This document shows positions 9,670 to 19,067 of a DNA stretch of 64,000 nucleotides, piece after piece. The position numbers and the translations under genes were made by a program. The stretch is from positions 38,840 to 102,839 of the forward strand of contig NZ_JALJRZ010000014.1 of NCBI RefSeq assembly GCF_024519435.1, in the 5' to 3' direction. A model generated the notes under the pieces. It was given only the letters and a program-made list of their open reading frames with translations, was not told the DNA's origin and did not search any database. Position 1 is the stretch's first letter, and the number at the start of each line of letters is the position of its first letter. This stretch comes from Terrabacter sp. Ter38 (lineage in GTDB: Bacteria > Actinomycetota > Actinomycetes > Actinomycetales > Dermatophilaceae).

Positions 9670-10053
9670 ATGTCGTTCTGGGACATCGTCTGGTTCATCG
9701 TCATCTTCTTCGCGTTCGCGACCTACCTCCTGGTGCTCTTCTCGATCGTCGCCGACCTCTTCCGTGACCCCCAGGTCTCCGGAGGGATGAAGGCGCTGTG
9801 GGTGGTGTGCCTCATCTTCTTCACGTTCATCACCGCGATCGTCTACCTCATCGTGCGCGGACGCGGCATGAACGAGCGCTCGACGAAGAAGTACGCCGAG
9901 TCACGTCAGGCGCAGGACGAGTACGTCCGTGCCGTCGCGGGCGCCACGAGCACCTCGGCACCGGAGCAGATCGCCAAGGCGAAGGAGCTGCTCGACTCGG
10001 GCACCATCTCGGCCGACGAGTTCGCGGCGCTCAAGGCGAAGGCGCTCGCCTGA
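9670..10053 (+). CDS. Membrane protein with PLDc_N-type helices and SHOCT domain
   Basis: A 127-residue protein. Two membrane helices (about 5-25 and 38-58) resemble the N-terminal segment called PLDc_N that also precedes cardiolipin synthases, followed by a charged linker. The last 30 residues, IAKAKELLDSGTISADEFAALKAK in shortened form, are a clear SHOCT motif, a short oligomerisation-type segment found at C-termini. ATG at 9670 with AAAGGT upstream; the longer frame from 9622 lacks a ribosome site. Function is unknown; such proteins are common, small and stress-related in actinomycetes. Convergent with xylB. Confidence 0.8.
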   Translation: MSFWDIVWFIVIFFAFATYLLVLFSIVADLFRDPQVSGGMKALWVVCLIFFTFITAIVYLIVRGRGMNERSTKKYAESRQAQDEYVRAVAGATSTSAPEQIAKAKELLDSGTISADEFAALKAKALA

Positions 10054-10085
10054 CGGCTGGCGCCCGCGTCCGACAGCGCGGCGGC

Positions 10086-11531
10086 TCAGACCCCGTGGGT
10101 GCGGGAGACGAGCTCCTCGTAGCGCGCCACGACGTCGGCGTGCGCCTGCGCGTCGCCCGGCGGGAGGGCATACTCCGAGTCGATCGCGAGGGCCCACGTC
10201 GGTGGGTCCGCCTCTCCCGAAAGCGCCCACGCGGCCTGGCGTGCGGCGCCGACGCCGACGTACTCGGCCGGTGCCGGCACGACGACTGGCGCGCGGAAGA
10301 GGCCCGGCGCGATCTCGCGGACCGCCCGTGAGGCGGCCGCTCCACCGATGAGCAGGATGCGTCCGACCTCGACGTCGTGGTCACGGAGGGCGTCGACCCC
10401 CGCGACGAGGTTGCACAGCATCCCCTCGACCGCGGCCCTGGCGAGGTTCTCGGGCGTCGCGTTCGTGCGGGTGAGCCCGCTCAGCGTGCCAGTCGCTTCG
10501 GGGAGGTCAGGGGTGCGCTCGCCGTCGAGGTAGGGCAGGAGGGTCAGGCCGCCGGCGCCCGGGACCGCCTGCAGCGCGAGACGGTCGAGGTCCGCGAGGT
10601 CCACACCGAGCATCGATGCGGTCGCGGTCAGCACCCGTGCAGCGTTGAGGGTGCACATGAGCGGGAGGTGGTGACCGGTCGCATCGGCGAAGCCGGCGAT
10701 GGCACCGGTCTCGTCGCGGATCGCGGAGCCGTGCGGCGTGAAGACCGTGCCGCTCGTCCCGAGCGAGACGACGACGTCACCGGGGTGGAGGGTCAGGCCG
10801 AGGGCGGCACCCATGTTGTCGCCAGTGCCGGCCGCGACGAGGAGGCCCTGGGCCGTCCGACCGGCAGCCTCGGCGGGAGAGAGCACCTCGGGGACCTGGA
10901 GGGTCCGCCCGAAGGCCAGGTCGAGCAGGTCGAGTCGGTAGTGGCCGTCGGCGGCCGACCAGTAGCCGGTGCCGGACGCGTCGCCGCGGTCCGTGCTCCA
11001 GCGCTCGAAACCATTGCCCTGCTGGAGGATCCGACCGGTCAGCCAGTCGTGGGGCAGCACGACCCGGGCCACGCGCGCGGCGTGCTCGGGCTCGTGCTCG
11101 GCGAGCCATCTCAGCTTGGTGACCGTGAAGCTGGCGACGGGGACGAGGCCGACGGCGTCGACCCACGCACCGACGCCGCCGAGCTCGCTCGTGAGGTCCC
11201 GGGCCGCCCCGGCGCTGCGGGTGTCGTTCCACAGCAGGGCGTCCCGCACGACCGCGTCGCGCTCGTCGAGCGTCACCATGCCGTGCTGCTGACCGCCGAC
11301 GGCGATGGCGGCCACCCCGTCGAGGACGCCGTCGCCGCCCGCCTGCTCGTAGGCCTCCCACCACAGGTCGGGGTGCACCTCCGTGCCGTCGGGATGCGGG
11401 GCCCGGGCCGTGCGTACGACCTTCCCCGTCTCGGCGTCGCAGACGACGATCTTCGTCGACTGGGTCGAGCTGTCGACCCCCGCCACGAGGGTGCGTCCAT
11501 CGGTCACGTCGTGCTGCTCTGCCCGGTCCAT
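10086..11531 (-). CDS. xylB: Xylulokinase
   Basis: A 481-residue FGGY-family sugar kinase that phosphorylates D-xylulose with ATP, feeding the pentose phosphate pathway. The N-terminal phosphate motif [10 protein letters not shown], the sugar-contacting GGQQHGMV and WNDTRS, the second ATP motif SLGTSGTVF and the C-terminal [13 protein letters not shown] are all present. Start ATG at 11531; a GTG at 11510 is a possible alternative. A C-terminal relic of a mannitol or arabitol dehydrogenase sits just upstream on the same strand. That is the classical partner producing xylulose from arabitol, so the gene is probably the survivor of a polyol catabolic operon. Confidence 0.93.
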   Translation of the reverse strand: MDRAEQHDVTDGRTLVAGVDSSTQSTKIVVCDAETGKVVRTARAPHPDGTEVHPDLWWEAYEQAGGDGVLDGVAAIAVGGQQHGMVTLDERDAVVRDALLWNDTRSAGAARDLTSELGGVGAWVDAVGLVPVASFTVTKLRWLAEHEPEHAARVARVVLPHDWLTGRILQQGNGFERWSTDRGDASGTGYWSAADGHYRLDLLDLAFGRTLQVPEVLSPAEAAGRTAQGLLVAAGTGDNMGAALGLTLHPGDVVVSLGTSGTVFTPHGSAIRDETGAIAGFADATGHHLPLMCTLNAARVLTATASMLGVDLADLDRLALQAVPGAGGLTLLPYLDGERTPDLPEATGTLSGLTRTNATPENLARAAVEGMLCNLVAGVDALRDHDVEVGRILLIGGAAASRAVREIAPGLFRAPVVVPAPAEYVGVGAARQAAWALSGEADPPTWALAIDSEYALPPGDAQAHADVVARYEELVSRTHGV

Positions 11532-11569
11532 GACTGCAGGGTCTCCCGAGCGCCCCTGGTGTGCAAGGC

Positions 11570-11746
11570 CTACAGGGCTCGCGTGAACACCGAGGTGAAG
11601 CGCTCGTCGTCGACGAGGTCGCCGAAGAGGTCCCCATCGCGGAGGAAGGGGAGCGGGTCGGTGGCCTGCTGCGCGGCTGCCGCCATGACCCGCTCCTTGA
11701 CGCGGTGGACGACCTCGATCGGCTCGCACTGCTCGTCGGCGCCCTC
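11570..11746 (-). pseudogene. C-terminal fragment of a mannitol/arabitol dehydrogenase
   Basis: The last about 58 residues of this minus-strand frame ([16 protein letters not shown] ... [16 protein letters not shown]) follow the C-terminal pattern of the long-chain mannitol dehydrogenase family: PIEVxDPL-like, then FGxDLxxDxRF. Everything upstream of about 11746 in this frame is unrelated, because it is the antisense of the AraC relic. The gene has therefore lost about 85 percent of its length. Its position before xylB on the same strand fits an old arabitol or mannitol operon. Confidence 0.6.
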
Positions 11747-12174
11747 CGCGGAGCGGGCCACGGCGGTCGACCGCGACGCGGTCATCCAGTTCAGCGACGA
11801 GTGGATCCATGCGGCGATGGAGCACCTGCCGGAGCTGGCCGGGGTGACGGAGGTGCTCCAGCTCTCGACCCGTGGGATCGTCTTCTCCGGAGCCACGGCT
11901 TGGCGGGCCGCCGAGATGATCGTCGCCTGCGTCCACAGTCAGGGCGTCGAGCAGCTCGGCCACCTCTTCAAGCTCTGCCCGACGCCTGCTCGACACGACC
12001 GATCACTCCGTCGCCCAGGTGGCCGAGCTGAGCGGCTACCACAACATGGCCAACTTCAACCGTCAGTTCCTCGCCGAGGTCGGGACGACGCCGAGCGCGT
12101 ACCGACGGCTCGAGTCCGACCAGAAGCCGCCGCGCGAGGTGTTCAGCCTCGGTAGTCGGGCGCCCTCGCACTGA
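11746..12174 (+). pseudogene. Decayed AraC-family regulator
   Basis: Two pieces in different frames. The first (to about 11975) has [22 protein letters not shown], the linker after the cupin domain of AraC regulators (shortened here). The second, ending at TGA 12172-12174, has [19 protein letters not shown] followed by NRQF, the second helix-turn-helix of the AraC DNA-binding domain. The N-terminal cupin and the first helix-turn-helix are missing. Its 5' border coincides with the 5' border of the dehydrogenase fragment on the other strand, so one deletion may have removed both 5' parts of a divergent gene pair. Confidence 0.65.
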
Positions 12175-12360
12175 CCCTCCGGGTTCACGTCGAGGTCACC
12201 GACGCAACCCCTGGGACGCCGTGACTGCCCACGATCAGAGACGGTCGGGCCCGGTGGCGTGTCTTTTGTGTGATGTGCCCGGCAGACCTGCCGTTACCCG
12301 TGCGTCGTGCCCTAGGTTCGTGAACCAGTGCCCACAGCCCTCCGCACGAAGGAGCCCAGC

Positions 12361-13926
12361 GTGCAGATCGGTGTCCCCCGTGAGACCCGCGCCCGCGAGA
12401 CACGTGTAGCCGCGACGCCCAAGACCATCGAACAGCTCGTCGGACTCGGTTACGACGTCGCCGTCGAGAGCGGGGCGGGGGAGCGGGCGAGCTTCTCCGA
12501 CGAGGCGTATGCCGCCGCCGGGGCTCGTGTGGTCACAGCCGAGGAGGCGTGGGGCTCCCCGATCGTCCACAAGGTCAACGCACCCTCCGACGCCGAGGTC
12601 GCGCGGCTTCGGCCGGGCACCGTCCTCGTGTCGCTCCTGGCGCCGGCCATCACCCCCGACCTCGTCGAGAAGCTGCGCGCCGCGGGCGTCACCGCGATGG
12701 CGATGGACGCCGTGCCGCGCATCAGCCGGGCCCAGTCCCTCGACGTCCTGTCGTCGATGGCCAACATCGCCGGCTACCGGGCCGTGGTCGAGGCCGCCCA
12801 CGAGTTCGGCTCGTTCTTCACAGGACAGGTCACGGCAGCGGGCAAGGTGCCGCCCGCCAAGGTGCTCGTCGCGGGGGCCGGTGTGGCGGGCCTCGCCGCG
12901 ATCGGCACGGCACGCTCGCTCGGCGCGATCGTGCGCGCGACCGACGCCCGCGCCGAGGTGGCCGAGCAGGTCGAGTCCATGGGCGCCGACTTCCTCGCCG
13001 TCCAGATGCCCGAGGTCGATGCCGCAGCCACGTCGAGCGACGGCTACGCCAAGGAGATGGGCGAGGAGTACAACCGGCGGGCCGCGGAGCTGTATGCCGC
13101 CCAGGCGCCCGACGTCGACATCATCGTCACGACGGCGCTCATCCCGGGACGTCCCGCGCCACGGCTCATCACCGGCGAGATGGTGGCCTCGATGAAGCCC
13201 GGCTCGGTCATCGTCGACATGGCGGCGGCCAACGGCGGCAACGTCGAGGGCGCGGTCGCCGACGAGATGGTCGTCACCGACAACGGCGTGACGATCATCG
13301 GCTACACCGACCTCGCGGCCCGTCTGCCCACTCAGGCGTCGCAGCTCTACGGCACGAACCTCGTCAACCTCATGAAGCTCCTGACGCCGGGCAAGGACGG
13401 CGAGCTCGTCCTCGACTTCGACGACGTCGTGCAACGCAACATGACGGTGGCGCGCGACGGTGAGCTGCTGTGGCCGCCGCCCGCGATCCAGGTGAGCGCG
13501 GCCCCGGTCGCGCAGACGGCGTCCGGCACGAAGATCGTGAAAGAGCCTGAGCCGCCCAAGGATCCACGGCGCAGGTATGCCGGGATGGCGATCGGCGCCG
13601 TCGTCTTCGGGGCGGTGGCCGCCGTGTCTCCGCCGAGCTTCCTCGGGCACTTCACCGTCTTCGCGCTCGCCGTCGTCATCGGCTACTACGTCATCGGCAA
13701 CGTCCACCACGCCCTGCACACGCCGCTGATGTCCGTCACCAACGCGATCAGCGGCATCATCGTCGTCGGCGCGCTGCTCCAGCTCGGCTCGGCCGGTTCG
13801 GTGGGCGGCACGAAGGGTGTCGTCATCATGGTGCTCGGCTTCGTCGCCGCGCTCCTGGCCAGCATCAACATCTTCGGTGGCTTCACCGTGACCCGCCGCA
13901 TGCTGACGATGTTCCGGAAGGGCTGA
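12361..13926 (+). CDS. pntA: NAD(P) transhydrogenase subunit alpha
   Basis: Carries the NAD(H)-binding domain I and part of the membrane domain of the proton-pumping transhydrogenase, which exchanges hydride between NADH and NADP+ using the proton gradient. Visible are the alanine-dehydrogenase-like fold with [13 protein letters not shown] at the N-terminus, the dinucleotide motif [20 protein letters not shown] in shortened form near residue 175, and four hydrophobic segments after residue 410. The 521-residue length matches single-chain alpha subunits. GTG at 12361 is preferred because GGAG lies 7 bases upstream; the frame could extend to 12328. Six bases separate it from pntB, so they are co-translated. 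Confidence 0.96.
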   Translation: MQIGVPRETRARETRVAATPKTIEQLVGLGYDVAVESGAGERASFSDEAYAAAGARVVTAEEAWGSPIVHKVNAPSDAEVARLRPGTVLVSLLAPAITPDLVEKLRAAGVTAMAMDAVPRISRAQSLDVLSSMANIAGYRAVVEAAHEFGSFFTGQVTAAGKVPPAKVLVAGAGVAGLAAIGTARSLGAIVRATDARAEVAEQVESMGADFLAVQMPEVDAAATSSDGYAKEMGEEYNRRAAELYAAQAPDVDIIVTTALIPGRPAPRLITGEMVASMKPGSVIVDMAAANGGNVEGAVADEMVVTDNGVTIIGYTDLAARLPTQASQLYGTNLVNLMKLLTPGKDGELVLDFDDVVQRNMTVARDGELLWPPPAIQVSAAPVAQTASGTKIVKEPEPPKDPRRRYAGMAIGAVVFGAVAAVSPPSFLGHFTVFALAVVIGYYVIGNVHHALHTPLMSVTNAISGIIVVGALLQLGSAGSVGGTKGVVIMVLGFVAALLASINIFGGFTVTRRMLTMFRKG

Positions 13927-13932
13927 CCGCAC

Positions 13933-15321
13933 ATGGACATCGCACTCATCCAGGCGGCATACATCGTCGCGGCGCTGCTCTTCATCATGTCGCTCGCCGG
14001 GCTCTCGAAGCACGAGACCGCCCGCGACGGCAACGTCCTCGGCATGGTCGGCATGGGCATCGCCCTCGTCGCCACGCTGTGGCTCTCCCTGCGCGATGCC
14101 GCGTGGTCGGCCTGGCTGCTCATCGGGGTCGCGATGGTCATCGGGGCAGCGATCGGGATCGCCCGCGCACGCAGGGTCGAGATGACCGGCATGCCGGAGC
14201 TCATCGCGATGCTGCACTCGTTCGTCGGTGCCGCCGCCGTGCTCGTCGGCATCAACACCTTCGTCGCCACCTCCGACCTCGTCGGGGTCGAGGGGGAGGC
14301 CGTCCACCTCGTCGAGATCTTCCTCGGCGTCTTCATCGGAGCCGTCACGTTCACCGGCTCGATCGTCGCGTTCCTCAAGCTGTCGGCGCGCATCTCGAGC
14401 AAGCCGCTCATGCTGCCGGCACGCCACTGGCTCAACCTCACCGCGCTCGTCGTGTCCGCAGGGCTGCTCGTGTGGTTCGTAGCGGCCCACTCGATCGTGC
14501 CGCTCCTCGTCATGACGGCGATCGCGCTCGCGTTCGGCTGGCACCTCGTCGCCTCCATCGGCGGCGGTGACATGCCCGTCGTCGTGTCGATGCTCAACAG
14601 CTACTCGGGTTGGGCCGCCGCGGCCGCGGGGTTCATGCTCGGCAACGACCTGCTCATCGTCACCGGTGCGCTCGTCGGCTCGTCGGGTGCCTACCTCTCG
14701 TACATCATGTGCACGGCCATGAACCGGTCGTTCGTCTCGGTCATCGCCGGCGGGTTCGGCTCCGACGGCGCGGTCTTCGACTCCGACGTCGACTACGGGG
14801 ACCATCGCGAGACGAACGCGTCAGAGGTCGCCGACCTGCTCAAGAACGCGTCGTCGGTCGTCATCACGCCCGGCTACGGCATGGCGGTCGCACAGGCGCA
14901 GTACCCCGTCGCGGAGCTGACGGCCAAGCTCCGGGAGCGCGGCGTGGATGTCCGGTTCGGCATCCACCCGGTGGCCGGCCGCCTGCCCGGCCACATGAAC
15001 GTGCTCCTCGCCGAGGCTCGCGTGCCGTACGACATCGTCCTCGAGATGGACGAGGTCAACGACGACTTCCCGGACACCGACGTCGTGCTCGTCATCGGCG
15101 CCAACGACACCGTCAACCCGGCGGCCGCCGAGGACCCCACCTCACCGATCGCCGGGATGCCGGTCCTGCAGGTGTGGAACGCCAAGGACGTCGTCGTCTT
15201 CAAGCGCTCGATGAACGCCGGCTACGCCGGAGTCCAGAACCCGCTCTTCTTCCGCGACAACTCGGCGATGCTCTTCGGCGACGCCAAGGAACGCGTCGAG
15301 GACATCATCAAGGCCCTCTGA
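13933..15321 (+). CDS. pntB: NAD(P) transhydrogenase subunit beta
   Basis: A 462-residue partner of PntA. The N-terminal half has about eight to nine membrane helices forming the proton path. The C-terminal half is domain III, which binds NADP(H), with the signature [14 protein letters not shown] near 310-325 and [12 protein letters not shown] near 393. ATG at 13933 just after the pntA stop. The pair supplies NADPH or balances pyridine nucleotides. Complete, with no anomaly. Confidence 0.97.
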   Translation: MDIALIQAAYIVAALLFIMSLAGLSKHETARDGNVLGMVGMGIALVATLWLSLRDAAWSAWLLIGVAMVIGAAIGIARARRVEMTGMPELIAMLHSFVGAAAVLVGINTFVATSDLVGVEGEAVHLVEIFLGVFIGAVTFTGSIVAFLKLSARISSKPLMLPARHWLNLTALVVSAGLLVWFVAAHSIVPLLVMTAIALAFGWHLVASIGGGDMPVVVSMLNSYSGWAAAAAGFMLGNDLLIVTGALVGSSGAYLSYIMCTAMNRSFVSVIAGGFGSDGAVFDSDVDYGDHRETNASEVADLLKNASSVVITPGYGMAVAQAQYPVAELTAKLRERGVDVRFGIHPVAGRLPGHMNVLLAEARVPYDIVLEMDEVNDDFPDTDVVLVIGANDTVNPAAAEDPTSPIAGMPVLQVWNAKDVVVFKRSMNAGYAGVQNPLFFRDNSAMLFGDAKERVEDIIKAL

Positions 15322-15357
15322 CCGACCCTTCGGCCGGCCCGACTCCCCCGGAGTCGT

Positions 15358-15452
15358 TCGGATCCTGCTCCGGTTTGGGGAGCAGCTTCCGAGTCGCGCG
15401 GGGATTGGTGCGGGAGGTTGTCTATCGGATCCTGCTCCGGTTTGGGGAGCAG
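15358..15452. repeat. Pair of identical 28-base repeats with dyad symmetry, operator-like
   Basis: The same 28 bases occur at 15358-15385 and 15425-15452, 67 bases apart. Each contains the inverted repeat CTGCTCC-N7-GGAGCAG. In the second copy the arms extend to ten bases (15429-15438 with 15446-15455). They lie just before the XRE-type regulator gene at 15518, the usual place for an autoregulatory operator pair. They could also act as hairpins ending pntAB transcription. Confidence 0.7.
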
Positions 15453-15517
15453 GATGCGAGGCCGCTGGAGCGGTGTCACCGGTCGCTGCCACCATCTCCG
15501 AACACAGGAGGTGTCCG

Positions 15518-16186
15518 ATGGGCGACATGCAGCACCAAGATCCGAACGAGGGCGTGGGCGACGGTCTGGGGGAGGTCTTCGACGGGGCGCGCTACATCGT
15601 GCGAGCACGCCGGGTGGCCGATCTCAGTCAGCGGGAGCTGGCTGACGAGATCGGGGTCTCGAGGGCGACTGTCGGGCGGCTCGAGTCGGGTGCGGCCCGG
15701 GTCGACACCGGCACGCTCTCGGTCATCCTGGCGAAGGCCGGTCTCCGCCTCGCCGTTCTGGACCGGGAGGGGCGAGAGATCTCCCCCGTTCCGCTCGACG
15801 TGCTGCGCGACCACGCAGACCGGCGCTTTCCCGGGCATCTCGACGCGCGGCCGCCCCAGGACGCGCCTTCCGACCGGGTCCACCCGCGTCGCGGTGCGCC
15901 GGAGCCGCTCGGCTGGTACCAGCAGCGCCCGTCCCGCGCTCGACGACGTGTCCGGAACGGCACGCCCGTAGACCACCCGACGGTCAGCGGTCTGCGAGAG
16001 GCCCGACAGGCGGCGTACTGGGAGGGCGTGGCAAGGGCCGAGGCGCGGCGTGCAGCCAACCCCGAGCCGGAGTGCTCGTGCTTCGATGACTGCTTCGAGC
16101 GCGCCTGCCTCGTCGAGTGTCCCTGCCAGTGTGAGCCGGACCATCGAGCCAGCCTCCGGTCGGTGCGTCCCGGGGCAGATGCCTGA
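15518..16186 (+). CDS. XRE-family transcriptional regulator with cysteine-rich tail
   Basis: A 222-residue protein. Residues about 28-80 form a lambda-repressor-type helix-turn-helix (LSQRELADEIGVSRATVGRL, with a SxxTVxRLExG recognition helix). The middle is proline- and arginine-rich and probably flexible. Residues about 187-206 hold seven cysteines in 20 residues (CxC, then C, C, C, CxC), a likely metal-binding cluster. AGGAGGT lies 5 bases before ATG 15518, fixing the start. The two 28-base dyad repeats upstream are probably its own operators. The cysteine cluster suggests metal or redox sensing, which is inference. Confidence 0.85.
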   Translation: MGDMQHQDPNEGVGDGLGEVFDGARYIVRARRVADLSQRELADEIGVSRATVGRLESGAARVDTGTLSVILAKAGLRLAVLDREGREISPVPLDVLRDHADRRFPGHLDARPPQDAPSDRVHPRRGAPEPLGWYQQRPSRARRRVRNGTPVDHPTVSGLREARQAAYWEGVARAEARRAANPEPECSCFDDCFERACLVECPCQCEPDHRASLRSVRPGADA

Positions 16187-16198
16187 CCGCATGCACGG

Positions 16199-16237
16199 CG
16201 CACAGCCCGCCCGTGAACATCACGGGCGGACTGTGCG
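16199..16237. terminator. Bidirectional hairpin between convergent genes
   Basis: A 17-base-pair stem with one mismatch (16199-16215 with 16221-16237) and 5-base loop, between the XRE gene and the convergent permease gene. It can serve both. Confidence 0.75.
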
Positions 16238-16255
16238 GGCTTCGATCGGCGAGGC

Positions 16256-17755
16256 TCAGCGTTCGCTGAGCACCTCGGGGGCCTCTCGGCGGCCTTCCTC
16301 CTCCTCGCCCGTCGCGAGCTTGCTGTGCTGGCGCGAGTAGAGGAAGTAGATGAGGAAGCCCAGCAGCATCCAGATGACGAACCGGATCCACGTCTCGACC
16401 GAGAGGTTGAGCACGAGGTAGAAGCACGCGGCCGCGGACAGCCACGGCACCACCGGGTTGCCGGGCACCTTGAACGAGCGCTTCAGGTCGGGGCGCCGCT
16501 TGCGCAGGATCGGGACGGCCAGCGAGACGAGCATGAAGGCGGTCAGCGTGCCGATGTTGACCATCTCCTCGAGCTTGCCGATGGGGGTCAGCGAGGCGAT
16601 GAGGGCGACGACGGTGCCGATGATGAGCGTGAGCCTGACCGGGGTGCTCGTGCGCGGGTTGGTCCGGCCGAGTCCGGCCGGGATCAGGCGGTCACGGCTC
16701 ATCGCGAACGTGACGCGGGTCGCGCCGATGATGAGGGTCATGACCACCGTGGTGAGGCCGGCGACGGCGCCGGCCGAGATGAGCGTGGCGTAGCCCTCCT
16801 TGCCCACGGACTTGAACGCCGTGGCGAGCGCCGCATCGGGGTCGATGTCCTTGTAGTTCTGCATGCCGGTGATGACGAGCGTGACGGCCACGTAGAGCAG
16901 GGTGCAGATGGCGAGCGAGCCGAGGATGCCACGGGGCAGGTCACGCTGCGGGTTCTTGGCCTCTTCGGCTGTCGTCGCGACGACGTCGAAGCCGATGTAG
17001 GCGAAGAAGACGATGGCGGCGCCGGCCATGATGCCCATGACGCCGTACGTCGCGGGAGTCATGCCGGTGATGACCTGGAGCAGCGGCGTCGTCAGGCCCT
17101 CTGCGGCCTTGCCCGGCTGGGACGGCGGGATGAACGGCGACCAGTTGTCGCGGTTGATGAACTGGATGCCCGCGAAGATGACGAAGAGCACGATGAAGAG
17201 CTTGACGCCGACGAGCACGAGGTTGACGCGCAGCGACTCCTTGATGCCCCAGGCGATGAGCAGCGTCAGGCCGGCGATGAGCAGGAAGGCCGGCAGGTCG
17301 AAGTGCGACCCCGGCCCGACCGATTCCGGCCAGGTCACTCCCAGCTGATCCAGGAAGGTCACGAAGTACTGCGACCACCCCTGGGCGACCACGCTCGCGC
17401 CGAGCATGAGCTCGAGGAGCAGGTCCCAGCCGATGATCCATGCGATGAGCTCGCCGAGCGTCGCGTAGGAGAAGGTGTAGGCCGACCCGGAGACAGGAAC
17501 CGTCGACGCGAACTCGGCGTAGCAGAGAGCGGCGAGACCACAGACGATCGCGCCGATGACGAACGACAGTGCGATGGACGGACCGGCGTAGTCCTTGGCG
17601 GCTCTGCCGGTCAGCGTGAAGATGCCGGCGCCGATGATGACACCGATGCCGAAGACCGTGAGGTCAAGGGCGCTGAGTGTCCTCTTCAGCTTGTGGTCGG
17701 CCTCTTCGGACGAGGCCATCGAGGCCTCGACCGACTTGGTGCGGAACACGCTCAT
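16256..17755 (-). CDS. APC-family amino acid permease (CAT/YfnA type)
   Basis: A 499-residue integral membrane transporter with 12 to 14 predicted helices. The first helix has GIGVIIGAGIFTLTG, the conserved substrate-binding GxG(I/V)F motif of the amino acid-polyamine-organocation family, and EFASTVPVSGSAY follows helix 2, both in shortened form. The pattern is that of the cationic amino acid transporter branch, but the true substrate is uncertain. ATG at 17755 is preceded by GGAGG, so the longer upstream frame is rejected. The cytosolic tail is acidic (GEEEEGRR). Single gene. Confidence 0.92.
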   Translation of the reverse strand: MSVFRTKSVEASMASSEEADHKLKRTLSALDLTVFGIGVIIGAGIFTLTGRAAKDYAGPSIALSFVIGAIVCGLAALCYAEFASTVPVSGSAYTFSYATLGELIAWIIGWDLLLELMLGASVVAQGWSQYFVTFLDQLGVTWPESVGPGSHFDLPAFLLIAGLTLLIAWGIKESLRVNLVLVGVKLFIVLFVIFAGIQFINRDNWSPFIPPSQPGKAAEGLTTPLLQVITGMTPATYGVMGIMAGAAIVFFAYIGFDVVATTAEEAKNPQRDLPRGILGSLAICTLLYVAVTLVITGMQNYKDIDPDAALATAFKSVGKEGYATLISAGAVAGLTTVVMTLIIGATRVTFAMSRDRLIPAGLGRTNPRTSTPVRLTLIIGTVVALIASLTPIGKLEEMVNIGTLTAFMLVSLAVPILRKRRPDLKRSFKVPGNPVVPWLSAAACFYLVLNLSVETWIRFVIWMLLGFLIYFLYSRQHSKLATGEEEEGRREAPEVLSER

Positions 17756-17930
17756 GCTGTCCTCCGAGCGGTCGGTGACGGGCGGATCATCACAAACTAG
17801 CGGTGAGCGCGACCGCCTGCGAGTCCTGCCCGGGCGTCGTCGGCCGCGCGCCGCGGGGGAGGCCGCGGCTACCCGGTGGTCCCCCCCGACGCACACCGGT
17901 GCCACCCGACGCCGGGACCCGGCGCACGGT

Positions 17931-18728
17931 TCAGTCGTGGGGACGCGGCCAGATCGGGCCGGTGTCGGCGCCGCGACGGCGACGCTTGAGGTCGTCGCTC
18001 TCGTAGACGGTCTCGGCCTCCCCGGACGGCCGCTGGATCGGGACGGCCCGAGAGTAGGAGTCGAGACGGTCCTGGATCGGGTTGTGGGTGCGGTGCACGT
18101 CGGGGTATGCCGTGCCGCCACCCGGGGCGATCGGGCTCACAGGCGGAATCTGACCGCCGGGCTGCCCGGTGTCGTCGGCCTCGCCGTCGATCTCCTCGAA
18201 GTCCTCGTCGCCGGGGGGCGGGACGATGTGGAAGATCTCGGCGCAGATGTCGCGGTAGGTCTGGTCGGGGTTGGGCACCCACTTGACCTCGCGGAGGGCC
18301 TGGTCCTGGCCCGCGCTCTCGAGGACGAACTTGCCGTAGCCGAGGAACTGGCCGGGGATGGAGCGGACGTAGCTCATGTCGGTGACCTTGAGCAGCGGCA
18401 TCATCGCGACCTTGTGCGAGATGAGCCCGTAGCGCAGCAGCAGCCGCTTGTCGGTGGCCACGAACCAGTTGTGGCTCCAGTCGAGCAGGCACCACAGGAG
18501 GCGGGCGAGCAGCCCGAAGAAGAGCCACCAGAAGATGGTGCCGACGGCCTGCGTCGTCTTCGTGACGTTGGAGTCGACCCACACGGCGGCGGTCAGTGCC
18601 AGGAGCATCGTCGCGACGGGCTCGGCGAGCTTGCCCCAGTGCGCACGTACCGCGGTGACGAGTCTTTCTCCCGGGAGCAGGATCGGCGCCAGTCCCGCCG
18701 GTACCTCCGTGCTCCGCATCAGGGCCAT
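17931..18728 (-). CDS. PH-domain membrane protein (bPH2 type)
   Basis: A 265-residue protein. Two membrane helices lie at about 37-52 and 63-83. They are followed by the bacterial PH-like fold (NWFVATDKRLLLRYGL, KVTDMSYVRS, GYGKFVLESAGQ), which is typical of the bPH2/YdbT group. The C-terminal 90 residues are proline-rich and low-complexity. Role unknown; such proteins sit on the cytoplasmic membrane. Its stop-side neighbour is the permease and its start is 18 bases from the next upstream small gene, so it could share that transcript. Confidence 0.85.
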   Translation of the reverse strand: MALMRSTEVPAGLAPILLPGERLVTAVRAHWGKLAEPVATMLLALTAAVWVDSNVTKTTQAVGTIFWWLFFGLLARLLWCLLDWSHNWFVATDKRLLLRYGLISHKVAMMPLLKVTDMSYVRSIPGQFLGYGKFVLESAGQDQALREVKWVPNPDQTYRDICAEIFHIVPPPGDEDFEEIDGEADDTGQPGGQIPPVSPIAPGGGTAYPDVHRTHNPIQDRLDSYSRAVPIQRPSGEAETVYESDDLKRRRRGADTGPIWPRPHD

Positions 18729-18746
18729 GAGCTCAGTGTGCTCGCA

Positions 18747-18917
18747 TCAGCGGTTGAGCAAGGAGTTGAAGAACCTGAGGATCGCGTTGAAGCCGTCGAC
18801 GAGCACACCCCAGATGTTGCTGACGATGTCGGCAGCCTTGTCGGGGGACGTGAACACGGCGTAGACGAAGAACGCGAGCACGATGATCAGGATGACCTTC
18901 TTGGCCTTGGGGCCCAT
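18747..18917 (-). CDS. Small membrane protein, 56 residues
   Basis: MGPKAKK then one hydrophobic helix (about residues 8-23) and a second amphipathic segment. A ribosome site AAGGAG lies 8-12 bases before ATG 18917, which marks it as a real gene even though the same frame stays open much further upstream. No known family. It is probably co-transcribed with the PH-domain gene that follows 18 bases later. Confidence 0.7.
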   Translation of the reverse strand: MGPKAKKVILIIVLAFFVYAVFTSPDKAADIVSNIWGVLVDGFNAILRFFNSLLNR

Positions 18918-19067
18918 GGTGTGTCGCTCCTTGGAGGGAAGGTGCTGGCGCTGCCCTGACAGCCCCACGGCACAGGGGTGGGACCAGTGTGCCGCACGTG
19001 GCTGGTGGGGTGCGGCATCGGCGCCCGCGTGTCGGTTTGACCTGGACGTCGCCGCTATCCTCCACGG

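Noticed and set aside
10377..12155. 592-codon plus-strand frame across xylB
   Set aside because: Opposes a certain xylulokinase; only its last part overlaps the real AraC relic.
12235..14805. 856-codon minus-strand frame over pntAB
   Set aside because: Shadow; extremely Asp/His/Arg-rich and opposite an unmistakable transhydrogenase pair.
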